A program made the translations under genes and the position numbers. Source: Stygiobacter sp. (GTDB lineage Bacteria > Pseudomonadota > Alphaproteobacteria > Rhodospirillales > Magnetospirillaceae). Taken from it: a stretch of DNA of 64,000 nucleotides. The stretch spans positions 39,036 to 103,035 of the forward strand of contig VBWB01000014.1 of the NCBI GenBank assembly GCA_006218045.1, written 5' to 3'. Below the pieces are notes generated by a model. The model saw only the letters and a program-made list of their open reading frames with translations, made no database searches and had not been told where the DNA came from. This document shows, in pieces, positions 8,763-18,316 of the stretch (position 1 is the stretch's first letter; each line of letters begins with the position of its first letter).

Positions 8763-9374
8763 ATGAGCCTGAGCGAAAATCCGTGGATCGACCCAAAAGC
8801 CGAGGTGAGCGACTGCACCTTGGGCGCCTATACCGCCGTGCACGCCCGCACCCAGATGCGTGACACCAGTTTCGGCGATTACAGCTACATGATGGAGGAT
8901 TGTGACTGTATTTACGCTGAGATCGGCAAGTTCGTCTCCATCGCCCGCATGGTCCGCATCAATCCGGGCAATCATCCGCTGGACCGGGCCTCGATCCACC
9001 ACTTCACCTATCGCGCCAGTTCCTACGGCCTGGGCGACGACGACCAGGATTTCTTCGACTGGCGCCGCGACCACCAAGTGACCATCGGCCACGACGTGTG
9101 GATCGGCCACGGCGCCATCCTCATGGCCGGCATCACCATCGGCACCGGCGCGGTGGTGGGGGCCGGATCGGTGGTCACCCACGACGTCGCCCCCTACACC
9201 ATCGTCGCCGGCGTAGCTGCCAAACCCATCCGCCGGCGTGTTACTGCGAAAACCGAAGCGCAATTGTTGGGTTTGTCTTGGTGGGACTGGCCCCATGACA
9301 AATTGAAGCAGGCTCTTCCCGACTTCCGCACACTGAATGCCGAGCAATTCATTGACAAGTATCAGCCTGGATGA
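8763..9374 (+). CDS. Phosphonate-operon hexapeptide acyltransferase family protein
   Basis: Left-handed beta-helix acyltransferase of 203 aa, matching the hexapeptide-repeat family found in phosphonate operons (formerly 'phn_thr-fam'). Landmarks are IDPKAEVSDCTLGAYTAVHA, RINPGNHPLDRASIHHFTYR, HDVWIGHGAILMAGITIGTGAVVGAGSVV and a C-terminal SWWDWPHDKLKQALPDFR. The substrate is unknown; relatives acetylate small molecules. GGAG six bases before the ATG at 8763 decides the start over ATGs at 8748 and 8751. It precedes phnC and follows the PhnF-type operator at 8672. Confidence 0.85.
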   Translation: MSLSENPWIDPKAEVSDCTLGAYTAVHARTQMRDTSFGDYSYMMEDCDCIYAEIGKFVSIARMVRINPGNHPLDRASIHHFTYRASSYGLGDDDQDFFDWRRDHQVTIGHDVWIGHGAILMAGITIGTGAVVGAGSVVTHDVAPYTIVAGVAAKPIRRRVTAKTEAQLLGLSWWDWPHDKLKQALPDFRTLNAEQFIDKYQPG

Positions 9375-9519
9375 CCGGGCGATGTTGTCTAAGACCAACA
9401 CTATACATATCCGCAATTGGTAACGACTTTATTTTCATAAAACGGAAACCAAGTCTCAATAAAACTGACGCGGTTGGTCGTTATGCTCCGTCGGAACGTA
9501 TTCAATCCGAGGTGAGGGT

Positions 9520-10383
9520 ATGACCAAAGCCGCCAAGGTGATGGTTCCGGCGATCAAGGTGACCAGACTCCACAAGACCTTTAGTTGTTGCAAGGCCTTG
9601 GATGGCGTCAGCCTGGATATCAATCCGGGCGAGATGGTCGCCCTGATCGGCGCGTCGGGGTCGGGCAAATCGACCTTGCTGCGCCATGTGGCCGGACTGG
9701 CGGTCAGCGATGCCGGCCCCCAGGGCGGCAGCATCGAGGCGCTGGGCCGCCCGGTCCAGGCCTGTGGCCGTCTGGCCGCCGATATCCGCACCACCCGCGC
9801 CCGTATCGGCTTCGTCTTCCAGCAATTCAATCTGGTCGGGCGCCTGCCGGTGATGACCAACGTGCTGACCGGCTCGCTCGGTCGGCTGCCGTTGTGGCGG
9901 TCGCTGTCGGGCCTGTTCCCGCTGGAAGACCGCGAGCGCGCCTTCGACGCCCTGACCCGCGTCGGCATCCCGGAAACGGCGTGGCAGCGGGCCTCGACCC
10001 TGTCGGGCGGCCAGCAGCAGCGCGCCGCCATCGCCCGCACCTTGGTGCAGCGGGCACAGATCATCCTGGCCGACGAACCCATCGCCAGCCTGGACCCGGA
10101 ATCGTCGCGCCGGGTGATGGAAACCCTGGCCACCATCAACGCCGAGGACAAGACCACCGTGGTGGTCTGCCTGCATCAGGTGGATTTCGCCATCCGTTAT
10201 TGCCCGCGCACCATCGCCCTGAAAAAGGGGGCGGTGATCTATGACGGCCCCTCGGCGGCGTTGACGCCGTCCATGCTGCGCGACCTTTACGGCGCCGAGG
10301 CCGATGAATTGGGCGCCGGCATCCAGGGCTCGGCCAGTTTCGTCACCGGCGAAACCGCCGCCCTGGCCGCCGCCGCCGGCTGA
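9520..10383 (+). CDS. phnC: Phosphonate ABC transporter ATP-binding protein PhnC
   Basis: ATPase of the phosphonate importer, 287 aa. Walker A is GASGSGKST (near residue 44), the signature LSGGQQQR, Walker [13 protein letters not shown] and the switch His lies in [11 protein letters not shown]. PhnC-specific features include [26 protein letters not shown]. The 145 bases upstream hold a near-palindrome GTTGTCTAAGACCAAC (9384-9399), a possible weaker PhnF site with one extra base. First of phnC-phnD-phnE. Confidence 0.93.
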   Translation: MTKAAKVMVPAIKVTRLHKTFSCCKALDGVSLDINPGEMVALIGASGSGKSTLLRHVAGLAVSDAGPQGGSIEALGRPVQACGRLAADIRTTRARIGFVFQQFNLVGRLPVMTNVLTGSLGRLPLWRSLSGLFPLEDRERAFDALTRVGIPETAWQRASTLSGGQQQRAAIARTLVQRAQIILADEPIASLDPESSRRVMETLATINAEDKTTVVVCLHQVDFAIRYCPRTIALKKGAVIYDGPSAALTPSMLRDLYGAEADELGAGIQGSASFVTGETAALAAAAG

Positions 10384-10426
10384 TTTTCACCCTTTCCCGC
10401 AGACCCGCAACCGAAGGAACCGACCC

Positions 10427-11428
10427 ATGAAGATTTCCGCGACCATCTTGGCCGCCGCCACCCTGGGCAGCCTGCTCACCGCCCCGGCCATGGCCCAGGA
10501 AACCTTGAATTTCGGCATCATCTCGACCGAGTCGAGCCAGAACCTGAAGCAGGAATGGGTTCCCTTCCTGACCGAGATGGAGAAGCAGACCGGCTTCAAG
10601 ATCAAGGCGTTCTTCGCCCCCGATTATGCCGGCATCATCGAAGGCATGCGCTTCAACAAGGTGCAGGTGGCCTGGTTCGGCAACAAGTCGGCCATGGAAG
10701 CGGTGGACCGCGCCGAAGGCGAAATCTTCGTCCAGTCGGTGGATAATGAAGGCAATCCCGGTTACTGGTCGCATCTGCTGGTGCACAAGGACAGCAACCT
10801 GAACAGCGTCCAGGACGTGCTGAAGAACGCGGCCGAACTGACCTTCAGCAACGGCGACCCCAATTCCACCTCGGGCTTCCTGGTGCCGGGCTATTACGTC
10901 TTCGCCCAGAACGGTGTCGACGATCCCAAGAAGATCTTCAAGCGCGTGATCAACGCCAACCACGAAACCAACGCCATGGCGGTGGCCAACAAGCAGGTGG
11001 ACGTGTCCACCAACAACTCGGAAAACCTGCGCCTGATCCAGGACCGCCAGCCGGAAAAGTTCGCCAATATCAAGGTGATCTGGACCTCGCCCCTGATCCC
11101 CGCCGACCCCATCGTCTGGCGCAAGGATCTGGCCAAGGAGTCCCGCGACAAGATCAAGACCTTCTTCCTGACCTACGGCGTCGCCGCCCCGGGCAAGAGC
11201 CAGGACCAGGTGAAGAAGGAAATCGAGGTGCTGGCCGGCCTCAAATGGGCGCCGTTCAAGCCGTCGTCCAACGACCAGTTGCTGCCCATCCGTCAGCTTG
11301 AGCTGTTCAAGAACCGCAACAAGGTCGCCGGCGACGCCAACATGGCCGAAGCCGACAAGAAGGCCAAGCTGGCCGAAATCGACGCCAAGCTGGCCGATCT
11401 GACCAAGCGCATGGCCGCCTTGAAGTAA
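10427..11428 (+). CDS. phnD: Phosphonate ABC transporter, periplasmic binding protein PhnD
   Basis: Periplasmic phosphonate-binding protein of 333 aa. The signal peptide is about residues 1-24 (TAPAMAQ). Family features are FFAPDYAGIIEGMRFNKVQVAWFGNKSAMEAV and LTFSNGDPNSTSGFLVPGYY, the latter shaping the phosphonate-binding pocket in known structures. The C-terminal 40 residues are a Lys/Ala-rich helix. GAAGGAACC lies just before the ATG. A strong hairpin between this gene and phnE probably stabilises the phnD end of the message. Confidence 0.93.
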   Translation: MKISATILAAATLGSLLTAPAMAQETLNFGIISTESSQNLKQEWVPFLTEMEKQTGFKIKAFFAPDYAGIIEGMRFNKVQVAWFGNKSAMEAVDRAEGEIFVQSVDNEGNPGYWSHLLVHKDSNLNSVQDVLKNAAELTFSNGDPNSTSGFLVPGYYVFAQNGVDDPKKIFKRVINANHETNAMAVANKQVDVSTNNSENLRLIQDRQPEKFANIKVIWTSPLIPADPIVWRKDLAKESRDKIKTFFLTYGVAAPGKSQDQVKKEIEVLAGLKWAPFKPSSNDQLLPIRQLELFKNRNKVAGDANMAEADKKAKLAEIDAKLADLTKRMAALK

Positions 11429-11443
11429 AAACCCTGCCTTACC

Positions 11444-11473
11444 GGGCGGCCCCCTTGCCGGGGCCGCCCGTTT
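11444..11473 (+). terminator. Intercistronic stem-loop between phnD and phnE
   Basis: A perfect 10-bp stem (GGGCGGCCCC with GGGGCCGCCC, loop CTTGCC) followed by GTTTCC, 28 bases before the phnE start. Such hairpins after binding-protein genes usually cause partial termination or 3'-end protection, giving more binding protein than permease. The T run is short, so complete termination is unlikely. Confidence 0.65.
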
Positions 11474-11500
11474 CCATGTCCATCTGTCAGGAATACCCCC

Positions 11501-12295
11501 ATGTCCACCGCCCTTGATACCGCCCGCCTTTCGCCGCCGCCGCGCCAGTCCCTGGCCAAGCTGCTGGTGTGGGGGCTGATTTTCACCGTGCTGGCGGCGT
11601 CATGGTCGGGGGCGGAGATCCGGCCCTGGGCCCTGATCACCGACGGTGCCAACATGGGCACCTTCATGGCCGATTTCTTCCCGCCCAATTTTTCCGACTG
11701 GCGCTATTACCTGGAAGAAATGCTGATCACCTTGCAGATCGCCATCTGGGGCACCGCCCTGGCGGTGGTCTGCGCCGTGCCCTTCGGCCTCTTATGCGCC
11801 GAGAACGTGGCCCCGGCCTGGATCAACCAGCCGGTACGCCGGCTGATGGATTCCTTTCGCGCCATCAACGAAATGGTCTTCGCCATGCTGTTCGTGGTCG
11901 CCGTCGGCCTGGGGCCGTTCGCCGGCGTGCTGGCCCTGTTCGTCCATACCACCGGCATCCTGGCCAAGCTGTTTTCCGAAGCGGTGGAAGCCATCGACCC
12001 CCGCCCGGTGGAAGGCATCCGCGCCACCGGCGCCAATGCCCTGGAGGAAGTCGTCTTCGGCATCATTCCCCAGGTCATGCCCCTGTGGATCAGCTATTCG
12101 CTCTATCGCTTCGAATCCAATGTCCGCTCGGCCACCGTGGTCGGCATGGTCGGCGCCGGCGGCATCGGCGTGGTGTTGTGGGAAATCATCCGCGGTTTCT
12201 ATTTCGCCGAGACCTGCGCCGTCATGTTGATCATCATCGTCACCGTGTCGCTGATCGACATCGCCTCGTCGCGCCTGCGCAAATTGTTCATCTGA
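11501..12295 (+). CDS. phnE: Phosphonate ABC transporter permease PhnE
   Basis: Inner-membrane permease of 264 aa with five or six membrane segments; the first is at about residues 20-40. It has the binding-protein-dependent permease region ([32 protein letters not shown]), where the EAA-like loop contacts PhnC. A single PhnE implies a homodimer. CAGGAATAC lies upstream of the ATG. Last gene of the transporter unit. Confidence 0.92.
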   Translation: MSTALDTARLSPPPRQSLAKLLVWGLIFTVLAASWSGAEIRPWALITDGANMGTFMADFFPPNFSDWRYYLEEMLITLQIAIWGTALAVVCAVPFGLLCAENVAPAWINQPVRRLMDSFRAINEMVFAMLFVVAVGLGPFAGVLALFVHTTGILAKLFSEAVEAIDPRPVEGIRATGANALEEVVFGIIPQVMPLWISYSLYRFESNVRSATVVGMVGAGGIGVVLWEIIRGFYFAETCAVMLIIIVTVSLIDIASSRLRKLFI

Positions 12296-12353
12296 GACAT
12301 CCGGGACAATCTGCGGAGACGCGGGAACAACCGCCATCCGCACCGATTTTGTA

Positions 12354-12393
12354 GACTCCCCCGACGCAGAACGCGTCAATGGATGGGGGAGTC
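12354..12393 (+). promoter_or_regulatory. Hairpin that would hide the ribosome binding site of the 12401 gene
   Basis: GACTCCCCC (12354-12362) is the perfect complement of GGGGGAGTC (12385-12393), with a 22-base loop. The second arm contains the only good Shine-Dalgarno sequence (GGGGGAG) for the ATG at 12401. In RNA this stem would block ribosome binding, suggesting translational control by temperature, an antisense RNA or a protein. Structure inferred from complementarity only. Confidence 0.55.
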
Positions 12394-12400
12394 AGGCAGA

Positions 12401-13141
12401 ATGGCCACCGATCACTTCACCGCCGAACCCGCCCCCGCCGAACTGGGGGTGGTCCAGGCGACCCTGGATGGCATGGATGCCATCGAGAACCTGCTGTGCC
12501 GCATGCGCAGTCTGGCCCTGATCGCGCAAGCCACCCCGCAGCCGGGCGAACGGCGCGCCCTGGCTCGCGGTTTCGACCAGTTGCGCCGTGACCTCGACCT
12601 GATCGCCGCCGGCACCTTGGATATCGACAAGGCCTGCGGCGAAGGCCAGATTTCTCCGGCCGAATATCAGCAATCCTCACACGCGGTCATCGCCGTCTGC
12701 GAAGCCGACGGCAACAATGCCTGGCTGCGCCTGTCGGGACTGCCGCCCCGGTGCCGCTTTCCCGCCGGTGACCGCCGGTTCGTCGACGCCGATGCCGATG
12801 GCAATCTGGAGCTGACCCGCTTGGACGGTCCCGCCTGCAAGAATGCCGTCTTCGACAACATCTATGATCTGTTGCATGGCGACACGGTGGTGGTGCGCTC
12901 GTCCATCGACATGGCCATCGCCGTCAACGGCACCAGCCACCCCGATCTGTGCCTGCACATCCACCGCATCGATCACGGCTGGGGCAGCATGTTCGGCCAT
13001 GCCCAGGCCATCGAAAGGTCACTGGCCCAAACCGGCACGGCACTGGACGGCTTGCATTGCATCGCCAACAGCTTCGGCGCCTATGTCTACCGGCTCTATC
13101 AACGCTACGGCTTTGGTGACAGCCCGGCCAACGATATGTGA
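12401..13141 (+). CDS. Unknown protein with a flagellin-like N-terminal helix region
   Basis: A protein of 246 aa that I do not recognise. The N-terminal segment (about residues 14-70: ATLDGMDAIENLLCRMRSLA, then ERRALARGFDQLRRDLDLIAAG) resembles the coiled D0/D1 helices of flagellins in spacing and residue pattern. The remainder (SSIDMAIAVNGTSHPDLCLH and HIHRIDHGWGSMFGHA) does not. No signal peptide or membrane segment. It stands alone between phnE and a convergent AraC gene. The start is chosen from GGGGGAG 8-9 bases upstream; that site lies inside a hairpin arm. Confidence 0.7.
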   Translation: MATDHFTAEPAPAELGVVQATLDGMDAIENLLCRMRSLALIAQATPQPGERRALARGFDQLRRDLDLIAAGTLDIDKACGEGQISPAEYQQSSHAVIAVCEADGNNAWLRLSGLPPRCRFPAGDRRFVDADADGNLELTRLDGPACKNAVFDNIYDLLHGDTVVVRSSIDMAIAVNGTSHPDLCLHIHRIDHGWGSMFGHAQAIERSLAQTGTALDGLHCIANSFGAYVYRLYQRYGFGDSPANDM

Positions 13142-13226
13142 TACCGGTCGACGTTTCATTTGACTCGCCGAAGGCGCATCGACCGACCGGCAAGCCTGAG
13201 CGGCGCTTGAGCCCCGCCGTCTCGGC

Positions 13227-13253
13227 ATGAAATGACCCAACGGGTCATTTCAT
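13227..13253. repeat. Palindromic intergenic repeat, family 2, copy 1
   Basis: ATGAAATGACCC and GGGTCATTTCAT form a perfect 12-bp inverted repeat around AAC, preceded by CGTCTCGGC and followed by TGGC. A close variant with the same flanks lies at 44676-44702. It sits in the 145-base gap between the convergent 12401 gene and the AraC gene, so it may act as a transcript-end hairpin although there is no T run. Confidence 0.7.
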
Positions 13254-13286
13254 TGGCAAGCGCCGCGCGGGATAGGGCATGATCCA

Positions 13287-14351
13287 TTACCGCAAGGCGG
13301 CGCGGGCGGTCAGCGACTTGGCCCAGTGCCACATGCGTTCGGCATCCTCGACGGCGCCACCACCACTGGGCATGTCCAAATCCAGACCATCCCCCTGCCG
13401 CGGTACCCCCATGTCACGGGCCTCGCTCGGGCTCATGCCGAAATGATTGCGGAACAGATGGCTGAAATGACTGGGCGAGATGAAGCCATAATCCAAGGCA
13501 ATATCGAAAATGCCGCGATGGGTGTGCCTTACCCCGGTGATGGCCCTGAAACAGGCCATCAGCCGGCGGCGCTGAATGTGTTCGCGCACGCCGCCATGGG
13601 GCTTGAACAGGCGGTAAAGGGTGGCACGCGAACAGCGGAACGTGGCGCAGATGGACTCCACCCCGAGGTCCGGATCGTTCAGGTGAGCGTCCATATGGCG
13701 ACAGATCGAGGCGAACATGGCCGTCTGCACCTGGGCGGCGCCGGTATCGCCATGGCCCATCAAGGCGTCGAGCAGCCCCAGTAGCGACTGGGTCAAAGCG
13801 GGAATGCTGTCCATGCCGGCTGAGGGCAACAGGCGCCTGAGCGACAGCATATGGTCGCGCAGCAGGTGATTGCACACCGAATTATCGGCGAAGACCTGCC
13901 CGCGCAAATCGGCCAGATGCGGCACTTCGTCCAGCACCAGCTGGCGCGGCAACACCATCACCACCGCGTCGGAATCGTCGGCCACCGCCTCGACCGGATA
14001 GGCCAGATTGACGCCGTAGACCTTGCCAGGAACGATGGTGTAGTCGATTCCGCCATTGGCAACCTGGTTGCGACCATCGACGAAGAGTTGCAGGCTCAGA
14101 TGGTCGGCGTCGTCGTGTCGAGCCATCAAGCCACGGTCACGGCGGAAGGTCCGGCGGCTGAAGATGGTGTCGATATAGAGGAAACGGCCCAGATGATATT
14201 GATGAATCTCGGGCGCGGTGCCCGTCTGATCCGGTTCGCGGCGCGAACGCGATTCCAGCATGGGGGCGATGCTTTGGCACCACAGATCCTCCTGCTGCTC
14301 GGCAGGCAGGCTTCCGCTCACCAATGACGCCCTGGGTATGAGCGTGCTCAT
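13287..14351 (-). CDS. AraC family transcriptional regulator
   Basis: Regulator of 354 aa. The N-terminal two thirds are a sensor domain of the AraC_binding_2 type (LGRFLYIDTIFSRRTFRRDR, DHLSLQLFVDGRNQVANGG). The C-terminal 100 residues form two helix-turn-helix units: LGVESICATFRCSRATLYRLF, then GIFDIALDYGFISPSHFSHLFRNHFGMSPSEAR. AAGGGGACC precedes the ATG at 14351. The inducer and targets are unknown; it interrupts the phosphonate locus but is not a known phn regulator. Confidence 0.88.
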   Translation of the reverse strand: MSTLIPRASLVSGSLPAEQQEDLWCQSIAPMLESRSRREPDQTGTAPEIHQYHLGRFLYIDTIFSRRTFRRDRGLMARHDDADHLSLQLFVDGRNQVANGGIDYTIVPGKVYGVNLAYPVEAVADDSDAVVMVLPRQLVLDEVPHLADLRGQVFADNSVCNHLLRDHMLSLRRLLPSAGMDSIPALTQSLLGLLDALMGHGDTGAAQVQTAMFASICRHMDAHLNDPDLGVESICATFRCSRATLYRLFKPHGGVREHIQRRRLMACFRAITGVRHTHRGIFDIALDYGFISPSHFSHLFRNHFGMSPSEARDMGVPRQGDGLDLDMPSGGGAVEDAERMWHWAKSLTARAALR

Positions 14352-14476
14352 GCTTGGTCCCCTTCACCGGACTTCTTCCGGTCGCCTGACACCACATGCC
14401 CCCGCTTTGCAGGCGGCACCCCTGAACTATGGGCGGACACCCATAATAAAAAGTTAAAGATAAACTTTAAGTAATA

Positions 14477-14790
14477 TCAAATAAAATACGAGCGGTTCCG
14501 ACCTAAGGTCTTTGCCTGATAAAGCGCCTGGTCGGCACGATCAAACACCGACACCATATCGTCATCGTCCTCGGCCAATGTGGTTATGCCGATGCTGATG
14601 GTGATGGTGATGGGTTGACCGTCCTCGCTGCGGATGACCAGGTCGCTCAAACAGCGGCGCAGCCTTGCCGCCGTCATTTGGGCCGCCGCCTTGTCCTGGC
14701 CGGGCGATAGCGGCCAGGAGGAAGGGGCAATGCTGCAACAGCGCCGCCACCACCACCGGGGCACCCCAGGCGTGATTGATCAGCAGCGAC
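14477..14790 (-). pseudogene. Remnant of a GGDEF-domain (diguanylate cyclase) gene
   Basis: The last 75 codons read as the C-terminal part of a GGDEF domain: LSPGQDKAAAQMTAARLRR, ITISIGITTLAEDDDD, then FDRADQALYQAKTLGRNRSYF. No GGDEF/GGEEF core is present. Just upstream, in another frame, LLINHAWGAPVVVAALLQHC looks like a decayed 'IND-WG' region, so a frameshift and a deletion seem to have removed the active site. The 95-aa open frame is therefore a fragment, not a functional cyclase. It lies 88 bases downstream of the phnM stop. Confidence 0.65.
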
Positions 14791-14878
14791 GAGCAGAAAA
14801 TTGAAAAGACGCATGGCGCAAAACCACTTTCCCGACCGCGGCGATTCAACCCCTTTCGCCGCAGCCGGGAAAAATGAT

Positions 14879-16024
14879 TTATGACACGCGTATGCCTTGG
14901 CGCCACACGGCACGGACCACCGGCATGTCGCCGGTATCGGCGACGCGGACCAGATCGGCGCGCTTGCCCACATCGATGCTGCCGCGATCGGCAAGGCCGG
15001 CCACATCCGCCGGGTTCTTGGCCACCAGGGCCAGGGCAGCGGGCAAATCCCAGCCCAGTTGCCCATGATGCAGCATGAAGGCGGCGTGGATCAGGCTGGA
15101 CGGCACGTAATCCGACGACAGCACGTCCAGGCACTCTTTTTGCGCCAGTTCCAGGGCCGAGACATTGCCGGAATGCGAACCGCCACGCACCAGATTGGGG
15201 GCGCCCATCAGCACCTTCATGCCGCGCTGGTGCGATTCCTTCGCCGCTTCCACCGTGGTGGGGAATTCGGAGAAGTGGATGCCCAGGGACGCCGCTTCCT
15301 CCACATGGTCGATGGTCGCGTCGTCATGGGTGGCCAGGATCAGGTCGCGGCCCCGGCAGGCGGTGGCGATGGCACGGCGATGCGGGTCGGAATATTGGGC
15401 ACTGGCCGCCTGCTGCTTGGCGGTGAAGGCTTCCATCTGCTCGGCATTGAAGCCGTATTTGCCCATGTAATATTCGCGGTACTTGTCCTCGTGCACGAAC
15501 TGACGCTGGCCCGGGGTATGGTCCATCAGCGAGACGATGCCGACCCGCTTGTCGGTGACGAAGCCGCTGAACGAGCCGAGGATGTTCTGCGACGACACCT
15601 CGCAGCGCAAATGCAGGCGGTGTTCGGCCCGGAACCAGCCCTCATCGGCCACCTCGCCCAGGGTGTGGATCATGGCCTCCAGATTGGCCTGGCGGGCCGA
15701 GCCCTCGATCATGTCGCCCAACGACACCGCGTCGTAGACGGTGGTGATGCCGGCGGCGGCCATCTGGGCGTCGTGCGACAGGCAGGCCGAGCGGGAATGC
15801 CAGCGCACGCCGGGGCGCGGGGTGAAGTGCTTTTCCAGATTGTCGGTGTGCAGTTCGACCAGACCGGGGATGACGTAATCACCGGCGCAATCCACCGCGC
15901 CCGGGGCGGTACAGGCCCCCTTGGCCAGGGAAATGATGCGTCCGCCCATCACCTGCAACGAGCCGGAGAACACCTCGGACTCGGTGACGATGCGGGCATT
16001 GGTCAGGATCAGTTCTTCGTTCAT
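14879..16024 (-). CDS. phnM: PhnM, alpha-D-ribose 1-methylphosphonate 5-triphosphate diphosphatase
   Basis: Amidohydrolase-fold enzyme of 381 aa. In the C-P lyase pathway it removes pyrophosphate from the ribosyl-phosphonate triphosphate to give the substrate of PhnJ. Metal-site landmarks are [41 protein letters not shown] and [15 protein letters not shown]. Its start overlaps the phnL stop by 4 bases. It is the last gene of the minus-strand phnG-H-I-J-K-L-M operon. Confidence 0.93.
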   Translation of the reverse strand: MNEELILTNARIVTESEVFSGSLQVMGGRIISLAKGACTAPGAVDCAGDYVIPGLVELHTDNLEKHFTPRPGVRWHSRSACLSHDAQMAAAGITTVYDAVSLGDMIEGSARQANLEAMIHTLGEVADEGWFRAEHRLHLRCEVSSQNILGSFSGFVTDKRVGIVSLMDHTPGQRQFVHEDKYREYYMGKYGFNAEQMEAFTAKQQAASAQYSDPHRRAIATACRGRDLILATHDDATIDHVEEAASLGIHFSEFPTTVEAAKESHQRGMKVLMGAPNLVRGGSHSGNVSALELAQKECLDVLSSDYVPSSLIHAAFMLHHGQLGWDLPAALALVAKNPADVAGLADRGSIDVGKRADLVRVADTGDMPVVRAVWRQGIRVS

Positions 16025-16707
16025 GCCGAAACCTCGGGCTGCATGGTGACGATACGCGAAGACACCGCCTCGCGCACCTCGTCGTCGTGGAAAACACCGA
16101 CCAGGGCGACGCCCCTGGCCTTGGCCTCTTCAATCAATTGCACCACCACGGCGCGGTTGGCGGCGTCCAGCGACGCGGTGGGCTCGTCCAGCAACAAGAT
16201 GGGGTGGTCGCTGGCGAAACCCCGCGCGATGTTGACGCGTTGCTGCTCGCCGCCGGAAAAGGTCGCCGGGGCCAGATGCCACAGCCGTTCGGGAATGCGC
16301 AGCCGGGCCAGCAAATCCGCTGCCCTGGCGCGGGCCGGTTCCATCGCCGTGCCGGTGGCGCGCAACGGCTCGGCCACCACGTCCAGGGCGCTGACGCGGG
16401 GAATGGCGCGCAGGAACTGGCTGACATAGCCCATGCTTCGCCGGCGCACGTCGATGATGGCGCGCGGCTGGGCGGTCGCCACATCGACGTAGGCCGCGCC
16501 GTGACGAACCATGATGGCCCCGGCATCGGCCTTGCAATTGCCGTACAGGCAGCGCAGCAAGGTGGATTTGCCCGACCCCGAAGGCCCGTGCAAGGTGACG
16601 CATTCGCCCGCTTGCACCGACAATTGGGCGCCCATGAACACCGGAATGCTGATGCCGCCCTGGGTATGCAGGACATAGGTCTTGGACAGGTCGCGGACGT
16701 GGATCAT
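16021..16707 (-). CDS. phnL: PhnL, ABC-type ATPase subunit of the C-P lyase system
   Basis: ABC ATPase-like protein of 228 aa. Walker A is GPSGSGKST, the signature FSGGEQQR and Walker [13 protein letters not shown]. PhnL does not transport; it associates with the C-P lyase core (PhnGHIJK) and is needed with PhnGHI to form the ribosyl-phosphonate triphosphate. It overlaps phnM and phnK by 4 bases on each side, so the operon is translationally coupled. Confidence 0.93.
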   Translation of the reverse strand: MIHVRDLSKTYVLHTQGGISIPVFMGAQLSVQAGECVTLHGPSGSGKSTLLRCLYGNCKADAGAIMVRHGAAYVDVATAQPRAIIDVRRRSMGYVSQFLRAIPRVSALDVVAEPLRATGTAMEPARARAADLLARLRIPERLWHLAPATFSGGEQQRVNIARGFASDHPILLLDEPTASLDAANRAVVVQLIEEAKARGVALVGVFHDDEVREAVSSRIVTMQPEVSA

Positions 16708-17480
16708 GGCTGCAACACCGAAGAGACGAGAAGCTGGGTATAGGGGTGGTGCGGATCGTCCAGCACCTGATCGGTCAGGCCGTGCTCGACCACTTGGCCG
16801 TCCTTCATCACCATCAGCCGATGGGCCAGCAGGCGGGCCACCGCCAGATCATGGGTGACGACGATGGCCGACAGCCCCAGATCGGTGACCAGACGGCGCA
16901 GCAGGTCGAGCAAGCGGGCCTGTACCGACACGTCCAGGCCGCCGGTGGGTTCATCCATGAACACCAGACGCGGATGGGTGACCAGATTGCGGGCGATCTG
17001 CAAGCGTTGCAGCATGCCGCCGGAAAACGTCGCCGGCTGATCGTCCATGCGGGTCGGGTCGATTTCCACCTTGTCCAGCCAAGTGCCGGCCTGTTCACGG
17101 ATCCGGCCGTAATGGCGGGCGCCCACCGCCATCAGCCGTTCGCCCACATTGGCCCCCGCCGACACCCCCATGCGCAGGCCGTCGCGCGGGTTCTGGTGGA
17201 CGATGCCCCAGTCGGTGCGCATCAGCATGCGCTGGCGCGGCTCGGACAGACCATAGACATCGACCAGCCCCTGGTCGGTGGTGTCGTATTCCACCACACC
17301 CGCCGTCGGGCGCTGACGGGTGGACAGGCAGGACAGCAAGGTGGACTTGCCCGATCCCGATTCGCCGACGATGCCGATGACCTCGCCCGGCCACAATTCA
17401 AAGGAAACATCGCGGCAGCCGACACGGGCGCCGTACATGTGGGTCAGGCCGTTGACCCGCAGCAGGGGGTGATCGTTCAT
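16704..17480 (-). CDS. phnK: PhnK, ABC-type ATPase subunit of the C-P lyase complex
   Basis: ABC ATPase-like protein of 258 aa that binds the PhnJ side of the C-P lyase core complex. Walker A is GESGSGKST, the signature FSGGMLQR, Walker [13 protein letters not shown]. The PhnK-type insert [21 protein letters not shown] is present. Its start overlaps the phnJ stop and its end overlaps the phnL start. Confidence 0.93.
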   Translation of the reverse strand: MNDHPLLRVNGLTHMYGARVGCRDVSFELWPGEVIGIVGESGSGKSTLLSCLSTRQRPTAGVVEYDTTDQGLVDVYGLSEPRQRMLMRTDWGIVHQNPRDGLRMGVSAGANVGERLMAVGARHYGRIREQAGTWLDKVEIDPTRMDDQPATFSGGMLQRLQIARNLVTHPRLVFMDEPTGGLDVSVQARLLDLLRRLVTDLGLSAIVVTHDLAVARLLAHRLMVMKDGQVVEHGLTDQVLDDPHHPYTQLLVSSVLQP

Positions 17481-18316
17481 TGTCCCTGCTCCTGTCGCCG
17501 TTCACCGCAATAATCACTGTCGGAACACACATACATGCGCCCGCCCTGATCGTCGGTGACCACCTCGTCCAGAAACGATTCGGTCGACCCACATAGGGCG
17601 CAGGCCTGGTCCCAGCGCTGCACCTCGAAGGGATGATCCTCGAAATCCAGGCTTTTGACCGAGGTATAGGGCGGCACCGCGTAGATGCGCTTTTCCCGCC
17701 CGGCGCCGAACAATTGGAGCGCCGGCGAATTGTCCATCTTGGGATTGTCGAATTTGGGAATGGGCGAGGGCCGCATCAGGTAGCGGCCGCCCACCAGCAC
17801 CGGATAATCATAGGTGGTGGCGATGTGGCCGAAGCGGGCGATGTCCTCGTAAAGCTTCACATGCATGGCGCCGTAATCGGCCAGGGCATGCATCTTGCGG
17901 GTTTCCGTCTCGCGCGGCTCCAGCCAGCGCAGCGGTTCCGGGATCGGCACCTGATAGACCATGATCTGGCCCTCGGACAGCGGTGTTTCCGGGATGCGGT
18001 GGCGGGTCTGGATCACCGTCGCCTCGCGGGTTTTCTCGGTGGTGGCCACACCAGCGGTACGGGCGAAGAAGCGGCGGATGGAGACGGCGTTGGTGGTGTC
18101 GTCGGCGCCCTGATCGATGACCTTCAGCCGGTCATCGGCGCCGATCACCGCCGCCGTCACCTGGATGCCGCCGGTGCCCCAGCCATAGGGCAAGGGCATT
18201 TCACGGCTGCCGAACGGCACCTGATAGCCGGGGATGGCCACCGCCTTCAGGATGGCCCGGCGCAGCATGCGCTTGGTCTGCTCGTCCAAGTAAGCGAAGT
18301 TGTAGCCGGTGCTCAT
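17477..18316 (-). CDS. phnJ: PhnJ, carbon-phosphorus lyase (radical SAM)
   Basis: Catalytic C-P lyase of 279 aa, which cleaves alpha-D-ribose 1-methylphosphonate 5-phosphate to methane and the 1,2-cyclic phosphate. The C-terminal cysteines fit the family: CALC binds the iron-sulfur cluster together with the Cys of YVCSDSDYC, and the last Cys of that motif is the thiyl-radical position in E. coli PhnJ. N-terminal landmarks are YLDEQTKRMLRRAILKAVAIPGYQ and MPLPYGWGTGG. It overlaps phnI and phnK by 4 bases each. Confidence 0.95.
   Translation of the reverse strand: MSTGYNFAYLDEQTKRMLRRAILKAVAIPGYQVPFGSREMPLPYGWGTGGIQVTAAVIGADDRLKVIDQGADDTTNAVSIRRFFARTAGVATTEKTREATVIQTRHRIPETPLSEGQIMVYQVPIPEPLRWLEPRETETRKMHALADYGAMHVKLYEDIARFGHIATTYDYPVLVGGRYLMRPSPIPKFDNPKMDNSPALQLFGAGREKRIYAVPPYTSVKSLDFEDHPFEVQRWDQACALCGSTESFLDEVVTDDQGGRMYVCSDSDYCGERRQEQGQ

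Noticed and set aside
9420..9519. PhoB box upstream of phnC
   Set aside because: I looked for two CTGTCAT-type repeats with 4-base spacing and found none; only a PhnF-like near-palindrome is present.
12401..13141. Flagellin
   Set aside because: Only the first 60 residues resemble flagellin helices; the rest and the missing C-terminal D0 helix do not fit.
14477..14764. Functional diguanylate cyclase next to phnM
   Set aside because: Only the C-terminal third of a GGDEF domain is present and the active-site loop is missing, so it is listed as a remnant.
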